This document shows positions 29,069 through 37,440 of a DNA stretch of 64,000 nt, piece after piece (within the stretch, counting starts at the first letter, position 1; each line of letters opens with the position of its first letter). The stretch is taken from NCBI RefSeq assembly GCF_027497255.1, contig NZ_CP114903.1, positions 2,976,001 through 3,040,000 on the forward strand, given 5' to 3'. The notes under the pieces were generated by a model, which did not search any database, was not told the origin of the DNA, and was given only the letters and a program-made list of their open reading frames with translations. Position numbers and translations under genes: made by a program. Source of the stretch: Micromonospora sp. WMMD882. Lineage in GTDB: Bacteria; Actinomycetota; Actinomycetes; Mycobacteriales; Micromonosporaceae.

Positions 29069-29095
29069 GGCCGCTGACGCCCTGGGCTGGTAGGG
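29051..29095 (+). repeat. 20-bp direct duplication of the nagZ 3' end
   Basis: GACGCCCTGGGCTGGTAGGG occurs at 29051-29070, spanning the nagZ stop, and again at 29076-29095. The second copy looks like a duplicated gene end. Confidence 0.8.
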
Positions 29096-29101
29096 AGGGG
29101 G

Positions 29102-29455
29102 TCAGCCGCCGAGGTGGCGGGAGCGGGGCGGGTCGGGGGTGACCACGTCGGGCAGGCCGAGCAGCGGCCCGATGGAGGTGATCCGCAGCACCCGCGCCAC
29201 CGGCGGCTGCGGGTCGGTCACCCGCAGCGCCACGCCGCGTTCCCGGGCGAGGGTGAGGCCGTCGATCAACGCGCGCAGGCCGGTGGAGTCGAGGAAGCCG
29301 ACGCCGGCCAGGTCGACCACGCACTCCCGCAGGCCGGGCCGGTTCAGCGCGGTGGTGAGCGCCTCCTCCAGCACGCCGACCGTGGCCATGTCGAGCTCAC
29401 CGAGCGGGGCCAGCGTCACGCCGTCCCGCCCGACCTCCACCATTCGCAGCTCCAT
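29102..29455 (-). CDS. STAS-domain anti-sigma factor antagonist
   Basis: 117 aa from ATG 29455 (MELRMVEVGRDGVTLAPLGELDM). Classic SpoIIAA fold with the phosphorylatable Ser in VGFLDSTGLRALIDG. Such proteins bind anti-sigma kinases and release sigma factors depending on Ser phosphorylation. No partner kinase or sigma gene adjoins it. Upstream frames reaching 29590 add non-conserved residues. Cytosolic. Confidence 0.9.
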   Translation of the reverse strand: MELRMVEVGRDGVTLAPLGELDMATVGVLEEALTTALNRPGLRECVVDLAGVGFLDSTGLRALIDGLTLARERGVALRVTDPQPPVARVLRITSIGPLLGLPDVVTPDPPRSRHLGG

Positions 29456-29684
29456 GCTCGCCCACCGTCCCCGCAGCGTTCCGAAAGGCCCGCGCCGTCC
29501 CCACAGTCGTACGTTCCGTAACGACAGCCCCGATACCGGGAACATGAATCGTCGCAGGTCAAGCCGACTTTTGGACATCGGAAACCAGGATTTCAGCGGT
29601 TGCCCCGCCGCATTCTGGACACATAGCGTCACCTCACCGGGGTGACCGGTCGGGTACCTCCTCGGACCTGGGGGAAGAGAGGCG

Positions 29685-29720
29685 GCGGACCGTGGATCCG
29701 GCCCGGGATCCACGGTCCGC
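29685..29720. terminator. Strong hairpin terminator
   Basis: GCGGACCGTGGATCC (29685-29699) pairs perfectly with 29706-29720 around a 6-nt loop. It lies just after the minus-strand acetyltransferase stop (29785) and upstream of the STAS gene, insulating the latter. Confidence 0.75.
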
Positions 29721-29784
29721 GCCCCGTCGTCGACGTCCGGCACGCCTCTACCCCGCCCGGCGGCACGCGGAAACCCGACGCCGG

Positions 29785-30459
29785 TCAGTCGGGGTAGACC
29801 CCGTACGACCGCCAGCCCCGGTCGGGGAAGCCGGCCGCGGCGGCCACCCGGGCGGAGGCCACGTTGTCGACCGCGTGCAGGTACGTCGGGACGGCGCCGT
29901 CGGCCAGCACCCGGCGGGCGGCCTGGGCGACGAGCCGACGGGCCAGCCCGCGCCCCCGGGCGGTCGGCACGGTGCCCACGGCCAGCTCGTGGCCGTACCG
30001 GTCGTGTCGTTTGATCCCGACGCCGGCGAGGTAGCGGCCGTCGGCGTCCCACACGACCAGCACGTCGGTGTCGAACAGCCGCAGCCAGGACGGCAGGCCC
30101 GGGTCGGTCGGGCGGGTCCACCCGCCGGCGTCCGGCAGCGCGGCCGGCGCGACGGTCCACCGGAAGACCGCGTCGCGGGCCGGCCAGCCGGGGTGACCCA
30201 CGGCCCGGGGCAGCGCGGCCAGCAGGCGCGGAAAGCTCCGCCGGGCCGCCAGCGCCCGCACCGCCGCGACCCGCTCCGACGGTACGGAGAGCACCCCGCT
30301 GCCCGGCGCGGACACCCCGATCGCGGGGCGGAGCCGGCCGTCCCAGGCGGGGCGGCTGCGCCGGGGCGACCCGACGACGTGCAGTCCGGGCCCGGCCGGC
30401 CACTGCCCGAGCCAGGTCACCAGGTGCAGGTGCAGTCGTCGGTCCAGCACGTCGATCAC
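29785..30459 (-). CDS. GNAT-family N-acetyltransferase
   Basis: 224 aa. The acetyl-CoA site motif A is VGTVPTARGRGLARRLVAQAARR. The B region is YLHAVDNVASARVAAAAGFPDRGWRSYGVYP, where residues are read as substrate-side contacts. The N-terminal about 100 residues are poorly conserved. Divergent from the response-regulator gene. Acceptor unknown. Confidence 0.85.
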   Translation of the reverse strand: MIDVLDRRLHLHLVTWLGQWPAGPGLHVVGSPRRSRPAWDGRLRPAIGVSAPGSGVLSVPSERVAAVRALAARRSFPRLLAALPRAVGHPGWPARDAVFRWTVAPAALPDAGGWTRPTDPGLPSWLRLFDTDVLVVWDADGRYLAGVGIKRHDRYGHELAVGTVPTARGRGLARRLVAQAARRVLADGAVPTYLHAVDNVASARVAAAAGFPDRGWRSYGVYPD

Positions 30460-30552
30460 GGTACGCGTGGCGGCGGCCGGTGTCCGCGCGGTCGCCCGAC
30501 CGGTGACGGGGTCCGCTCAGTACGCTGTCCGGACCGTAGGGGAGGTGGCCCG

Positions 30553-31251
30553 GTGGCGCGACGGGTGCTGGTGGTCGACGACGACCGGACGGTCGCCGAC
30601 GTGGTGTGCCGTTACCTGACGCACGCCGGTTACCTGGTCGACCACGTCGCCGACGGGGCCGCCGCGTTGGCCGAGGTGGCCCGGCGACCGCCGCGGCTCG
30701 TGGTGCTCGATCTGATGTTGCCGGTGGTGGACGGCCTGGAGGTGTGCCGGCGGCTGCGGCAGCGGCCGGACGGCGTACCGATCATCATGTTGACCGCGCG
30801 CGGCGACGAGGCCGACCGGATTCTCGGCCTGCGCCTGGGCGCGGACGACTACCTCACCAAGCCGTTCTCGCCCCGGGAGCTGGTGCTGCGGGTGGCGTCG
30901 GTGCTGCGCCGGGCCGACGGCGAGCCGGCCGGCGGGGCCGACGAGGTGCTGCGCGACGGGGGCCTGGTGGTGCGGACGGGACCCCGGGCGGCCACCCTGG
31001 ACGGCCGGGAGCTGACGTTGACGCTGCGGGAGTTCGACCTGTTGGCGCACCTGATGCGGCATCCGGGGCGGGCGTTCCGCCGGGCCGAGCTGCTGGACCG
31101 GGTGTGGGGTTGGAGCTTCGGCGACCAGTCGACGGTGACCGTGCACGTGCGACGGTTGCGGGAGAAGGTCGAGGCCGATCCGGCCCGGCCGCGCCGGATC
31201 GTCACGGTGTGGGGGGTGGGTTACCGGTACGAGCCGGCCGCCGATGCGTGA
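30553..31251 (+). CDS. OmpR-family response regulator
   Basis: 232 aa from GTG 30553 with GGGGAGG upstream. Receiver: VLVVDDDRTVADV, phospho-acceptor Asp53 in VVLDLMLPVVDG, conserved Thr in IIMLTARGDE and Lys in LTKPFSPRELVLR. C-terminal winged helix: LTLREFDLLAHLMRHPGRAF through VTVHVRRLREKVE and VWGVGYRYE. Overlaps the sensor kinase gene by 8 bp, forming a two-component pair. Confidence 0.95.
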   Translation: MARRVLVVDDDRTVADVVCRYLTHAGYLVDHVADGAAALAEVARRPPRLVVLDLMLPVVDGLEVCRRLRQRPDGVPIIMLTARGDEADRILGLRLGADDYLTKPFSPRELVLRVASVLRRADGEPAGGADEVLRDGGLVVRTGPRAATLDGRELTLTLREFDLLAHLMRHPGRAFRRAELLDRVWGWSFGDQSTVTVHVRRLREKVEADPARPRRIVTVWGVGYRYEPAADA

Positions 31252-32317
31252 CCTGGCGCTGATCTTCGCCACCGCCCTGGGCGCGGCGCTCGGGGTGGGG
31301 CTGCTCGGCGCGGCGGCGTTGCGGGCGTTGCGCGGCCGGTCGGTCACCGCGCACATCGGGGTGCTGCTGGTGCTGACCGTGTCGGCGGTGGTGGCCGGGG
31401 TGGCGGTGGTCGCCGAGGCGATGTTCCTCTCCCCGCACGACCTGGAGGTGGTGTTGATCACCGTTGCCGCGGCGGCGGTGGTCAGTCTGGCGGTGGGTTG
31501 GCTGTTCGGCCGGCGGCTGGCCGCCGCGGCGGTCTGGGCCGACCAGGCCCGGCAGCGGGAACGGCGGATCGAGAAGGGCCGGCGGGACCTGGTCGCCTGG
31601 GTGTCGCACGACCTGCGGACCCCGCTGGCCGGTCTGCGGGCGATGGCCGAGGCGTTGGAGGACCGGGTGGTGGCCGACCCGGTGACGGTGGCCGAGTACC
31701 ACCGGCGGATCCGGGTGGAGACCGACCGGATGACCCGGCTGGTGGACGACCTGTTCGAGCTGTCCCGGATCAACGCCGGGGCGCTGCGGCTGTCGTTGAC
31801 GGCGGTGCCGCTGGGCGAGGTGGTCTCCGACGCGCTGGCGACCACCGCGCCGTTGGCCGCCGCCCGGCGGATCCGGCTGGTGGCGGCGGAGTCGGGTTGG
31901 CCGACGGTGCTGGCCGGCGAGCCGGAGTTGGCCCGGGTGGTGGGGAACCTGCTGGTGAACGCGGTGCGCTACACGCCGCCGGGCGGCACGGTCACGGTCG
32001 AGGGCGGGCAGGACGGCGGGGACGCGTGGTTGGCGGTGGCGGACACCTGCGGCGGCATTCCGGCCGCCGACCTGCCCCGCCTGTTCGACGTGGCCTTCCG
32101 GGGCGAGTCGGCCCGGACGCCCCCGCCCCCACCGGCCGCCGGCCCGGACCCGGCCGCCGGGGTGACGGTCGCGGTGGGGCCGGGCGGTGACGGGTCGGGC
32201 GGGTTGGGTCTGGCGATCGTGCGGGGGTTGGTTGAAGCGCACGGCGGGCGGGTACAGGTAGCGAACATCACCGATGGCTGTCGATTCGTGATCCGGTTGC
32301 CGATCCCGGGAACCTGA
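31244..32317 (+). CDS. Sensor histidine kinase
   Basis: 357 aa. Two transmembrane helices near the N-terminus (about 4-28 and 38-60) and a third hydrophobic stretch (68-88), with little periplasmic loop, so it probably senses within the membrane. HisKA H-box His122 in VSHDLRTPLAG. HATPase: N-box NLLVNAVRYTP, G1 VADTCGGI and G2 GGLGLAIVRGLVEAHGG. A Pro-rich insert separates F and G2. Cognate regulator is encoded directly upstream. Confidence 0.94.
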   Translation: MRDLALIFATALGAALGVGLLGAAALRALRGRSVTAHIGVLLVLTVSAVVAGVAVVAEAMFLSPHDLEVVLITVAAAAVVSLAVGWLFGRRLAAAAVWADQARQRERRIEKGRRDLVAWVSHDLRTPLAGLRAMAEALEDRVVADPVTVAEYHRRIRVETDRMTRLVDDLFELSRINAGALRLSLTAVPLGEVVSDALATTAPLAAARRIRLVAAESGWPTVLAGEPELARVVGNLLVNAVRYTPPGGTVTVEGGQDGGDAWLAVADTCGGIPAADLPRLFDVAFRGESARTPPPPPAAGPDPAAGVTVAVGPGGDGSGGLGLAIVRGLVEAHGGRVQVANITDGCRFVIRLPIPGT

Positions 32318-32714
32318 CGCGAGCACCGTGCGTCACATCTAATTCCATACATGGACACCTTTTCCTGGGACGGTGTTTCTCATGCTGAAGAAGTCGATTG
32401 ACCTGCAAAAACGCGACACCGGGCAGCTCTGGCCAGCCATGTCTGTCGATGTGACGCCGACCATGCAGGCCCCGTACCCGAGCGGGCGGGCCGGGCGCGG
32501 GGGCGTCAACCGCTCCTGGGTCGTGCTGAACCGACGCCCGCCGAACCCCGCCGACTGCCGCCACCTCGGCACCTGCTGACACCAGACGGGCCACCACGGA
32601 ACCGCGCGGGATGCCGACACACCCGGGCGCTCCAGCGGGGGTTTTCGCACACCTGTCGGGTAGGTTCTTCTGCGTTCCGGCATCGGCCACTTCCCGACAG
32701 GAGAAGCTCAGCGC
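32318..32714 (+). other. 397-bp gap with a doubtful 65-codon frame
   Basis: An ATG at 32382 opens 65 codons (MLKKSIDLQKRDTG... ending CRHLGTC, stop 32577-32579) after a weak GGGA, 12 bases upstream. Base composition is AT-richer at its start. Two Cys occur at the end, but no leader-core pattern of known peptides is visible. No promoter or terminator is clear besides a short GACGC/GCGTC hairpin after the kinase stop. Confidence 0.25.
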
Positions 32715-33272
32715 ATGGGCAAGAAGACGATCCACGTCTCCGACTTCAGCGGCACGGTCCTCACCGGCGACGGCGACGTGGTGCGCGTCGTCGTGCTGGA
32801 GCACCCTGACCTGGTGACCGGGCCCGTGCAGGTGGAGATCAGCCCGGCCGAGGTGGAGGCGATCGACGACGCCGCCCTGGACGTCGCGGTGGTGGAGATC
32901 CACGACACGGCCGACGGCGAGCCGCGCCGGGTGGCGCTCACCGCCAGCGAGTTCGACTCGATGGCGACCGACACCCCGATGGCGCAGGTGCTGCGCACCG
33001 CCGAGCGGGTCCGCCCACCGAAGGCCGCCCGCAAGGCCACCGAGAAGATCGACTACGGCACCGTCGAGCACGCCGGGAAGCCGCACCGGGGCCGGGTCAC
33101 CGAGGAGGAGGCCACGCTGGTCCGCGACCGCCTGGACGAGGTGAACAAGCGGCTCGCCGACGCCGGCCTCCGGCAGATCGACCCGGCCGACCCGGAGCAC
33201 GCCGAGCGCTACGGCTTCCCCGCCCCGACCGCCACCGCCACCGCGGAGCACCTCGCCGCCACCGCGGGGTAA
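32715..33272 (+). CDS. Conserved hypothetical protein
   Basis: 185 aa, acidic. N-terminus MGKKTIHVSDFSGTVLTGDGD, middle VALTASEFDSMATD, then a basic hinge RVRPPKAARKATEKIDYGTVEHAGKPHRGRVTEEEA and a C-terminal helix ending IDPADPEHAERYGFP. The hinge plus short helix recalls Lsr2-like DNA-binding tails, but I cannot assign a family. AGGAG lies close upstream of the ATG. Followed by a strong terminator, so probably monocistronic. Confidence 0.8.
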   Translation: MGKKTIHVSDFSGTVLTGDGDVVRVVVLEHPDLVTGPVQVEISPAEVEAIDDAALDVAVVEIHDTADGEPRRVALTASEFDSMATDTPMAQVLRTAERVRPPKAARKATEKIDYGTVEHAGKPHRGRVTEEEATLVRDRLDEVNKRLADAGLRQIDPADPEHAERYGFPAPTATATAEHLAATAG

Positions 33273-33287
33273 CCCCCGCCCGCACGT

Positions 33288-33338
33288 CGACGAAGGGTCC
33301 CTTCCCGCGCCGCAGGCGTCCGGAGGGACCCTTCGTCG
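33288..33338 (+). terminator. Intrinsic terminator
   Basis: 15-bp stem CGACGAAGGGTCCCT (33288-33302) with its complement at 33324-33338 and a 21-nt loop, 16 bp after the stop codon at 33272. Confidence 0.8.
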
Positions 33339-33464
33339 TGCCCGAACAAGAAACGTCCGATGCACGACAGTAACCAATTGTGATCCGGCTCGTTAAAGGC
33401 GCGAGGCCGGTGATTCCGAAAAGGGCCTCACGGTCGACGCCGCCCACGACGCTGCCTCACCAGC

Positions 33465-33500
33465 CTGGAACGTGCTATATAAAGACGTTACAAAACAATC
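33465..33500 (+). promoter_or_regulatory. AT-rich promoter-like segment before the Fn3/LTD gene
   Basis: CTATATAAAG with TATATA at 33476-33481, followed by an A/T-rich run TTACAAAACAATCAATTA, is markedly unlike the surrounding GC content. It would give a leader of about 155 nt to ATG 33643. The -35 box is not obvious. No known riboswitch was recognised in the leader. Confidence 0.4.
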
Positions 33501-33642
33501 AATTACCCTGAATGCGATACGGGTTCGCGATTTCGCCCTTCGGCGGGCGTCGCAGGACCGAGGGCACCCCGCTCACCAGCAGTGACCGGGGGCGCGCCGC
33601 CACGAAAAAACAGCATTGTTCTGCTTCAAGGGTAGGAGTCGT

Positions 33643-36423
33643 ATGTCAACGTCGCGTCGTTTCCGGACGCTGACGGGATCAGCGCTTGCCATCACGCTGA
33701 TCGCGTCGGCGATGGTGACCACCACCGCGTCCGCGCGTGCCCCGGGCGGGGAGGCTGAACCCGCGCCGGTCGCCGCCAGAGCCAAACCGGCGCCGGTCGT
33801 CGGGTCACACAGCGCCGCCGACCCGGCCCGGCCCACGGCCGCCAAGCCGGCCGCGCCGAAACAGCCGAAGGTCGGCAAGCGCGGCAACCTCGCCGCCGTC
33901 ACCTGGAAGAAACCCGCCGAGAACGGCAGCCGGATCACCGGGTACGTGGTGACGCCGTACCGCGACGGCAAGGCGCGCAAGGCGACCAGGTTCGACGCGT
34001 CGGCGACCAGCCGCGCGGTGCGGATCTCCCCGGCCGGCGGGGCGTGGACGTTCACCGTGGCGGCCGTCAACGGCGTCGGCGCCGGGCCGGCCAGCCCCCG
34101 GTCGAAGGTGGCCGTGCCGATCGCCCTGCCCGCCGCGCCGACGATCATCGCCCTCACCGCCGGCACCACCTCGGCCACGCTGAGCTGGATCCGGCCGGCC
34201 GACGGCGGCTCGCCGATCACCCAGTTCGTGATCACCCCGCACATCAACGGGGTGCCGCAGCCGGAGCAGGTGGTGGGACCGGCGACCACGGGCGTGGTGA
34301 CCGGCCTGACCCCGGCGACCACCTACACCTTCACGGTGGCGGCCCGCACCGCGGTCGGCACCGGACCGGAGTCGGCGCCGTCGGACCCGGTCACCATCGA
34401 CGTGTCGCCGAACGTGACCTACGCCGGGCCGGAGGGCACCGTCAACGCCGCCTACCTGGGCAACGTCCTGGTCACCAACGGGGTGCCGCCGTACACGTAC
34501 GCGGTCGTGCCGAGCCCGGTCACCGGCGCCCTGCCGCCCGGCCTGACGCTGAACCCGGCGACCGGCGCGATCACCGGCATCCCCACCACCGCCGGCGTCT
34601 ACCCGGTGATCTTCCGGGTCACCGGCAGCGCCGGCGGGGTGGGCAGCCGGCTGGTCGTCCTCACCATCAACGCCCGGCCGGACATCGTGGTGCCGAGCCT
34701 GGCGCTCGGCGAGGTCGGCGCGCCGTACTCGCAGCGGCTCACCGTGCTCGGCGGCACCGCGCCGTTCACCTGGTCGATCGCCTCCGGCACGCTGCCGCCC
34801 GGCCTGACCCTCGACTCCACGAACGGAAGCCTGGAGGGCACGCCGACCACCGTCGGCGCCTTCGGCACGGACATCCGGGTGACCGACGCGGCCGGGGCCT
34901 CCGACGTGCAGCAGATCCGGATCACGGTCCAGGCGCGCAGCGTCGTCGCCCTCGCGGTGAGCGACACGTCGGTGAGCTTCGCCGACGAGGTGACCTTCAC
35001 CGTCGACATCGGCCCCGGTGAGGCGCAGGGCTCGGTGAGCCTCTTCAACACCAACGCCGGGGGGGCGACCAGGCTGCTCGGGAACTTCCCGGTGGTGCTG
35101 AACCGGGCCACCTTCAGCGTCCGGGTGCCCCAGTTCGGGACCAACAACTTCCAGGTCCGGTACGAGGCCACGAACACCAACGCGGTGGCCTTCTCGAACT
35201 TCGTGGCCGTCCAGGCGACCGGGGTGGCCGGGCAGGCGGTGATCACCCAGTTCCGCCAGTCCGGGATCGGCGGACCACTCGACCAGTACGTGACCATCTA
35301 CAACACCACTGTGATCCCGATGCCGATGTCGGGCATCCGGGTCGAAGCGGCGGACGGCACCGTCGTCACCGTCCCGCCGACCCGGCTGCCGCTGCTGCCC
35401 GGCCAGAGCTTCCTGGTCGCCGCCGAGGACTACTCGCTCGGGTCGATCGCCGCGCCGGACCTGCCGCTGGCCGCCGACCCTGCGGCCGGGGACTGCACGG
35501 TCGTGGTCGGCCCGGTCTGCTCGCTGGGCGCAGTCGGCGGGCTGCGGGTCCGGTTCCCGGACACCGCGACCCCGGGTACCGGCACCATCGCCGACGCCGC
35601 CGGCTCCTCCCCCGGCTTCTACCGGGGCAGCCCGCTGCCGGCCTTCACCTCCCCGCCGGCGGTGGAGAACATCTTCGGCCGGCTGCGGCAGGCCGGTGAG
35701 CCGCTGGACACCGGGAACACCGCCAACGACTTCCGGTTCGTCACCAACACCGGCGGCGTCCAGGGCGGCGTCCCGTCGGCGGTCGGCGCGGGCTCGCCCC
35801 GCAACTCGGTCGGCCCCCGCGAGGTGAACAGCCAGATCCAGACCACGCTGCTGGACCAGGACGTGGCGGCGAGCGCGTTCCCGAACCGGGAGTACGTCCC
35901 GCCGACGCCGATCCGGCGCGGCCAACTGATCATCAGGCGGACGCTCACCAACCGGGCCAGCACGCCGGCCACCCAGGTCAAGCTGCGGATCGCCAGCCTG
36001 AGCCAACTCAACGGGCCGCCGCCGCCGGCCGGGTCGTCGGCGACCCCGCCCTTCGCCGACCTGCGCTGGCGCAACCCGGCGCTGCCGACCACCTCGATCA
36101 CGCTCAGCGACGGCCGGACCGTCACGGTCAACAACCTGACCATGGACTTCCCGGCCCAGGACCCCCCGGGTGGCGGCTTCTACACCGAGGCGACCCTCCC
36201 ACTGCCGCTGGGCGGCCTGCCACCGGGCGGTAAGATCAACTTCTCGCTGACGTTCAGCGTGGAGTCGCCCGGCGCGTTCTGGGGCGCTTGGGACGTCCTG
36301 GCGCTGGGCATCGACCCACCGGTCACGTCGACCGCCGCAGCCGCCGGCCGCCCGCAGGCCAACGGCGACTCGGGCGTCATCCCGACCAGGGCGGTCCGCC
36401 CGCGTCAACCGCACGAGCGCTAG
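33643..36423 (+). CDS. Secreted multidomain protein: Fn3, Ig-like (He_PIG) and lamin-tail domains
   Basis: 926 aa from ATG 33643 with AGGAG upstream. Signal peptide about 1-33 (ending TTTASA). Two fibronectin type III-like domains (about 70-155 and 160-245; e.g. TLSWIRPADGGSPITQFVITP, LTPATTYTFTVAARTAVG). Two He_PIG repeats follow (about 250-430; each has LPPGLTL...ATG/STNGxxxGTPTTxG). Then an Ig-like beta domain and a lamin-tail-like domain (VAGQAVITQFRQSG...LDQYVTIYNTT) near 510-640. The C-terminal 280 residues are unassigned. Probably an extracellular adhesion or matrix protein; no sortase motif is seen at its end. Confidence 0.85.
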   Translation: MSTSRRFRTLTGSALAITLIASAMVTTTASARAPGGEAEPAPVAARAKPAPVVGSHSAADPARPTAAKPAAPKQPKVGKRGNLAAVTWKKPAENGSRITGYVVTPYRDGKARKATRFDASATSRAVRISPAGGAWTFTVAAVNGVGAGPASPRSKVAVPIALPAAPTIIALTAGTTSATLSWIRPADGGSPITQFVITPHINGVPQPEQVVGPATTGVVTGLTPATTYTFTVAARTAVGTGPESAPSDPVTIDVSPNVTYAGPEGTVNAAYLGNVLVTNGVPPYTYAVVPSPVTGALPPGLTLNPATGAITGIPTTAGVYPVIFRVTGSAGGVGSRLVVLTINARPDIVVPSLALGEVGAPYSQRLTVLGGTAPFTWSIASGTLPPGLTLDSTNGSLEGTPTTVGAFGTDIRVTDAAGASDVQQIRITVQARSVVALAVSDTSVSFADEVTFTVDIGPGEAQGSVSLFNTNAGGATRLLGNFPVVLNRATFSVRVPQFGTNNFQVRYEATNTNAVAFSNFVAVQATGVAGQAVITQFRQSGIGGPLDQYVTIYNTTVIPMPMSGIRVEAADGTVVTVPPTRLPLLPGQSFLVAAEDYSLGSIAAPDLPLAADPAAGDCTVVVGPVCSLGAVGGLRVRFPDTATPGTGTIADAAGSSPGFYRGSPLPAFTSPPAVENIFGRLRQAGEPLDTGNTANDFRFVTNTGGVQGGVPSAVGAGSPRNSVGPREVNSQIQTTLLDQDVAASAFPNREYVPPTPIRRGQLIIRRTLTNRASTPATQVKLRIASLSQLNGPPPPAGSSATPPFADLRWRNPALPTTSITLSDGRTVTVNNLTMDFPAQDPPGGGFYTEATLPLPLGGLPPGGKINFSLTFSVESPGAFWGAWDVLALGIDPPVTSTAAAAGRPQANGDSGVIPTRAVRPRQPHER

Positions 36424-36446
36424 ACGCCTCACGCCACACCACCGAT

Positions 36447-36482
36447 CCGCGCGGGCGGCACCGACCGGTGCTGCCCGCGCGG
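36447..36482 (+). terminator. Strong terminator between Fn3/LTD gene and kinase gene
   Basis: CCGCGCGGGCGGCACC (36447-36462) pairs with 36467-36482 (one mismatch) around a 4-nt loop. It separates the Fn3/LTD gene from the HPr-kinase-like gene, which therefore needs its own promoter or read-through. Confidence 0.8.
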
Positions 36483-36504
36483 CGCACGTCTCCGGGAGCC
36501 ACCG

Positions 36505-37440
36505 ATGTCACACAGTCCCACCGACCGGCACGCCTACGGGTTGCGGGTGCGCGGCCTCGGCCACGTCACCGAGCTCGCGCCGGCCGTCCCGCCGGACGAC
36601 CGCCCCACGCTCACCGTCCGCTACGACCACACCGGCCCACCACCGCAGCCCACCGGCCCCGACCGGGAACGCTGCGCCCGGGTGCTCGCCGACGGCCGAC
36701 GGATGAGCGTGCGCCGGGACCTGTCCACGGCCACCTTCCACGGGCCGGCACCCGCCCCCGACCTGCTAGCCCACCCGTACCTCGCCGCCGCCGCGATCGT
36801 CGTCAACCGGTGGGCCGGGCGGGAGTCGTTCCACGCGGGCGCGTTCGTCAGCGGCGGTCGGGCCTGGGCGGTGCTCGGCGCGCGTACCGCCGGCAAGAGC
36901 AGCCTGCTCGCGGCGCTGGCCGCCGACGGCGTGCCGGTGCTCGCCGACGACGTGCTGGTCACCGACGGCCGGGACGGCTTCGCCGGGCCGCGCTGCCTGG
37001 ACCTGCGCGAACCGGTCCCCGGGGCGGACCTCGCCACCCGCCCGGCCCGGTACGCGACCCGGCTGCGCGTGGCGCTGCCACCGGCCCCCGACCGGCTGCC
37101 CGTCGGCGGCTGGTTCTTCCTCCGCTGGCGCGACGGGCAGCCGGATACGGCGCCCCCGGGCAGCCGGCGCGACGGCGGCGGGCCGGCAGTGTCGCCGGTG
37201 CCCGCGAGCGACCTGCTGGCCCGGCTCGCCGCGCTGCGCACCTGGCCGGAGCTGCCGTCCGACCCGGCCGTGCTGCTCGCCCTCGCCACCCTGCCCGCCT
37301 GGGACCTGGTCCGGCCCCGGGGCTGGTGGGCGCTCGACCACACCCGCCGGCTGATCGGCCGGGCGCTGCGCGCGCCGACGGAAGCGACACCCGTGACCGC
37401 GCCCACCGACGCGGTCCGCCCGGCCGGAGCGACGTCGTGA
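36505..37440 (+). CDS. HPr-kinase-like protein, predicted lasso-peptide Ser kinase
   Basis: 311 aa, ATG 36505 with GGGAG six bases upstream. It has the HPrK-type P-loop fold: His110 in ESFHAGAFV, Walker A GARTAGKS (125-132) and the acidic pair LADDVLV (Asp148-149), matching the kinase/phosphorylase core without the N-terminal HprK domain. No HPr or PTS genes are near. In lasso-peptide clusters of the paeninodin type such proteins phosphorylate the C-terminal Ser of the precursor, and the precursor at 41452 ends in Ser. GTGA overlap with the nucleotidyltransferase gene. Confidence 0.8.
   Translation: MSHSPTDRHAYGLRVRGLGHVTELAPAVPPDDRPTLTVRYDHTGPPPQPTGPDRERCARVLADGRRMSVRRDLSTATFHGPAPAPDLLAHPYLAAAAIVVNRWAGRESFHAGAFVSGGRAWAVLGARTAGKSSLLAALAADGVPVLADDVLVTDGRDGFAGPRCLDLREPVPGADLATRPARYATRLRVALPPAPDRLPVGGWFFLRWRDGQPDTAPPGSRRDGGGPAVSPVPASDLLARLAALRTWPELPSDPAVLLALATLPAWDLVRPRGWWALDHTRRLIGRALRAPTEATPVTAPTDAVRPAGATS

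Noticed and set aside
32382..32579. Second peptide precursor (65 codons, C-terminal Cys pair)
   Set aside because: No leader motif, no modification genes nearby and a poor ribosome site; kept only as a doubtful frame.
33340..33642. Riboswitch before the secreted Fn3/LTD gene
   Set aside because: The leader is AT-rich, but I could not match conserved cyclic-di-GMP or cyclic-di-AMP riboswitch elements by eye; a covariance-model search would decide.
33805..36432. 875-codon minus-strand open frame
   Set aside because: Antisense to the secreted Fn3/LTD protein, whose domains are clear; this frame has no recognisable domain.
36505..37440. Carbon-catabolite HPr kinase (HprK)
   Set aside because: No PTS or HPr genes nearby, the N-terminal HprK domain is absent, and the neighbours are lasso-peptide genes.
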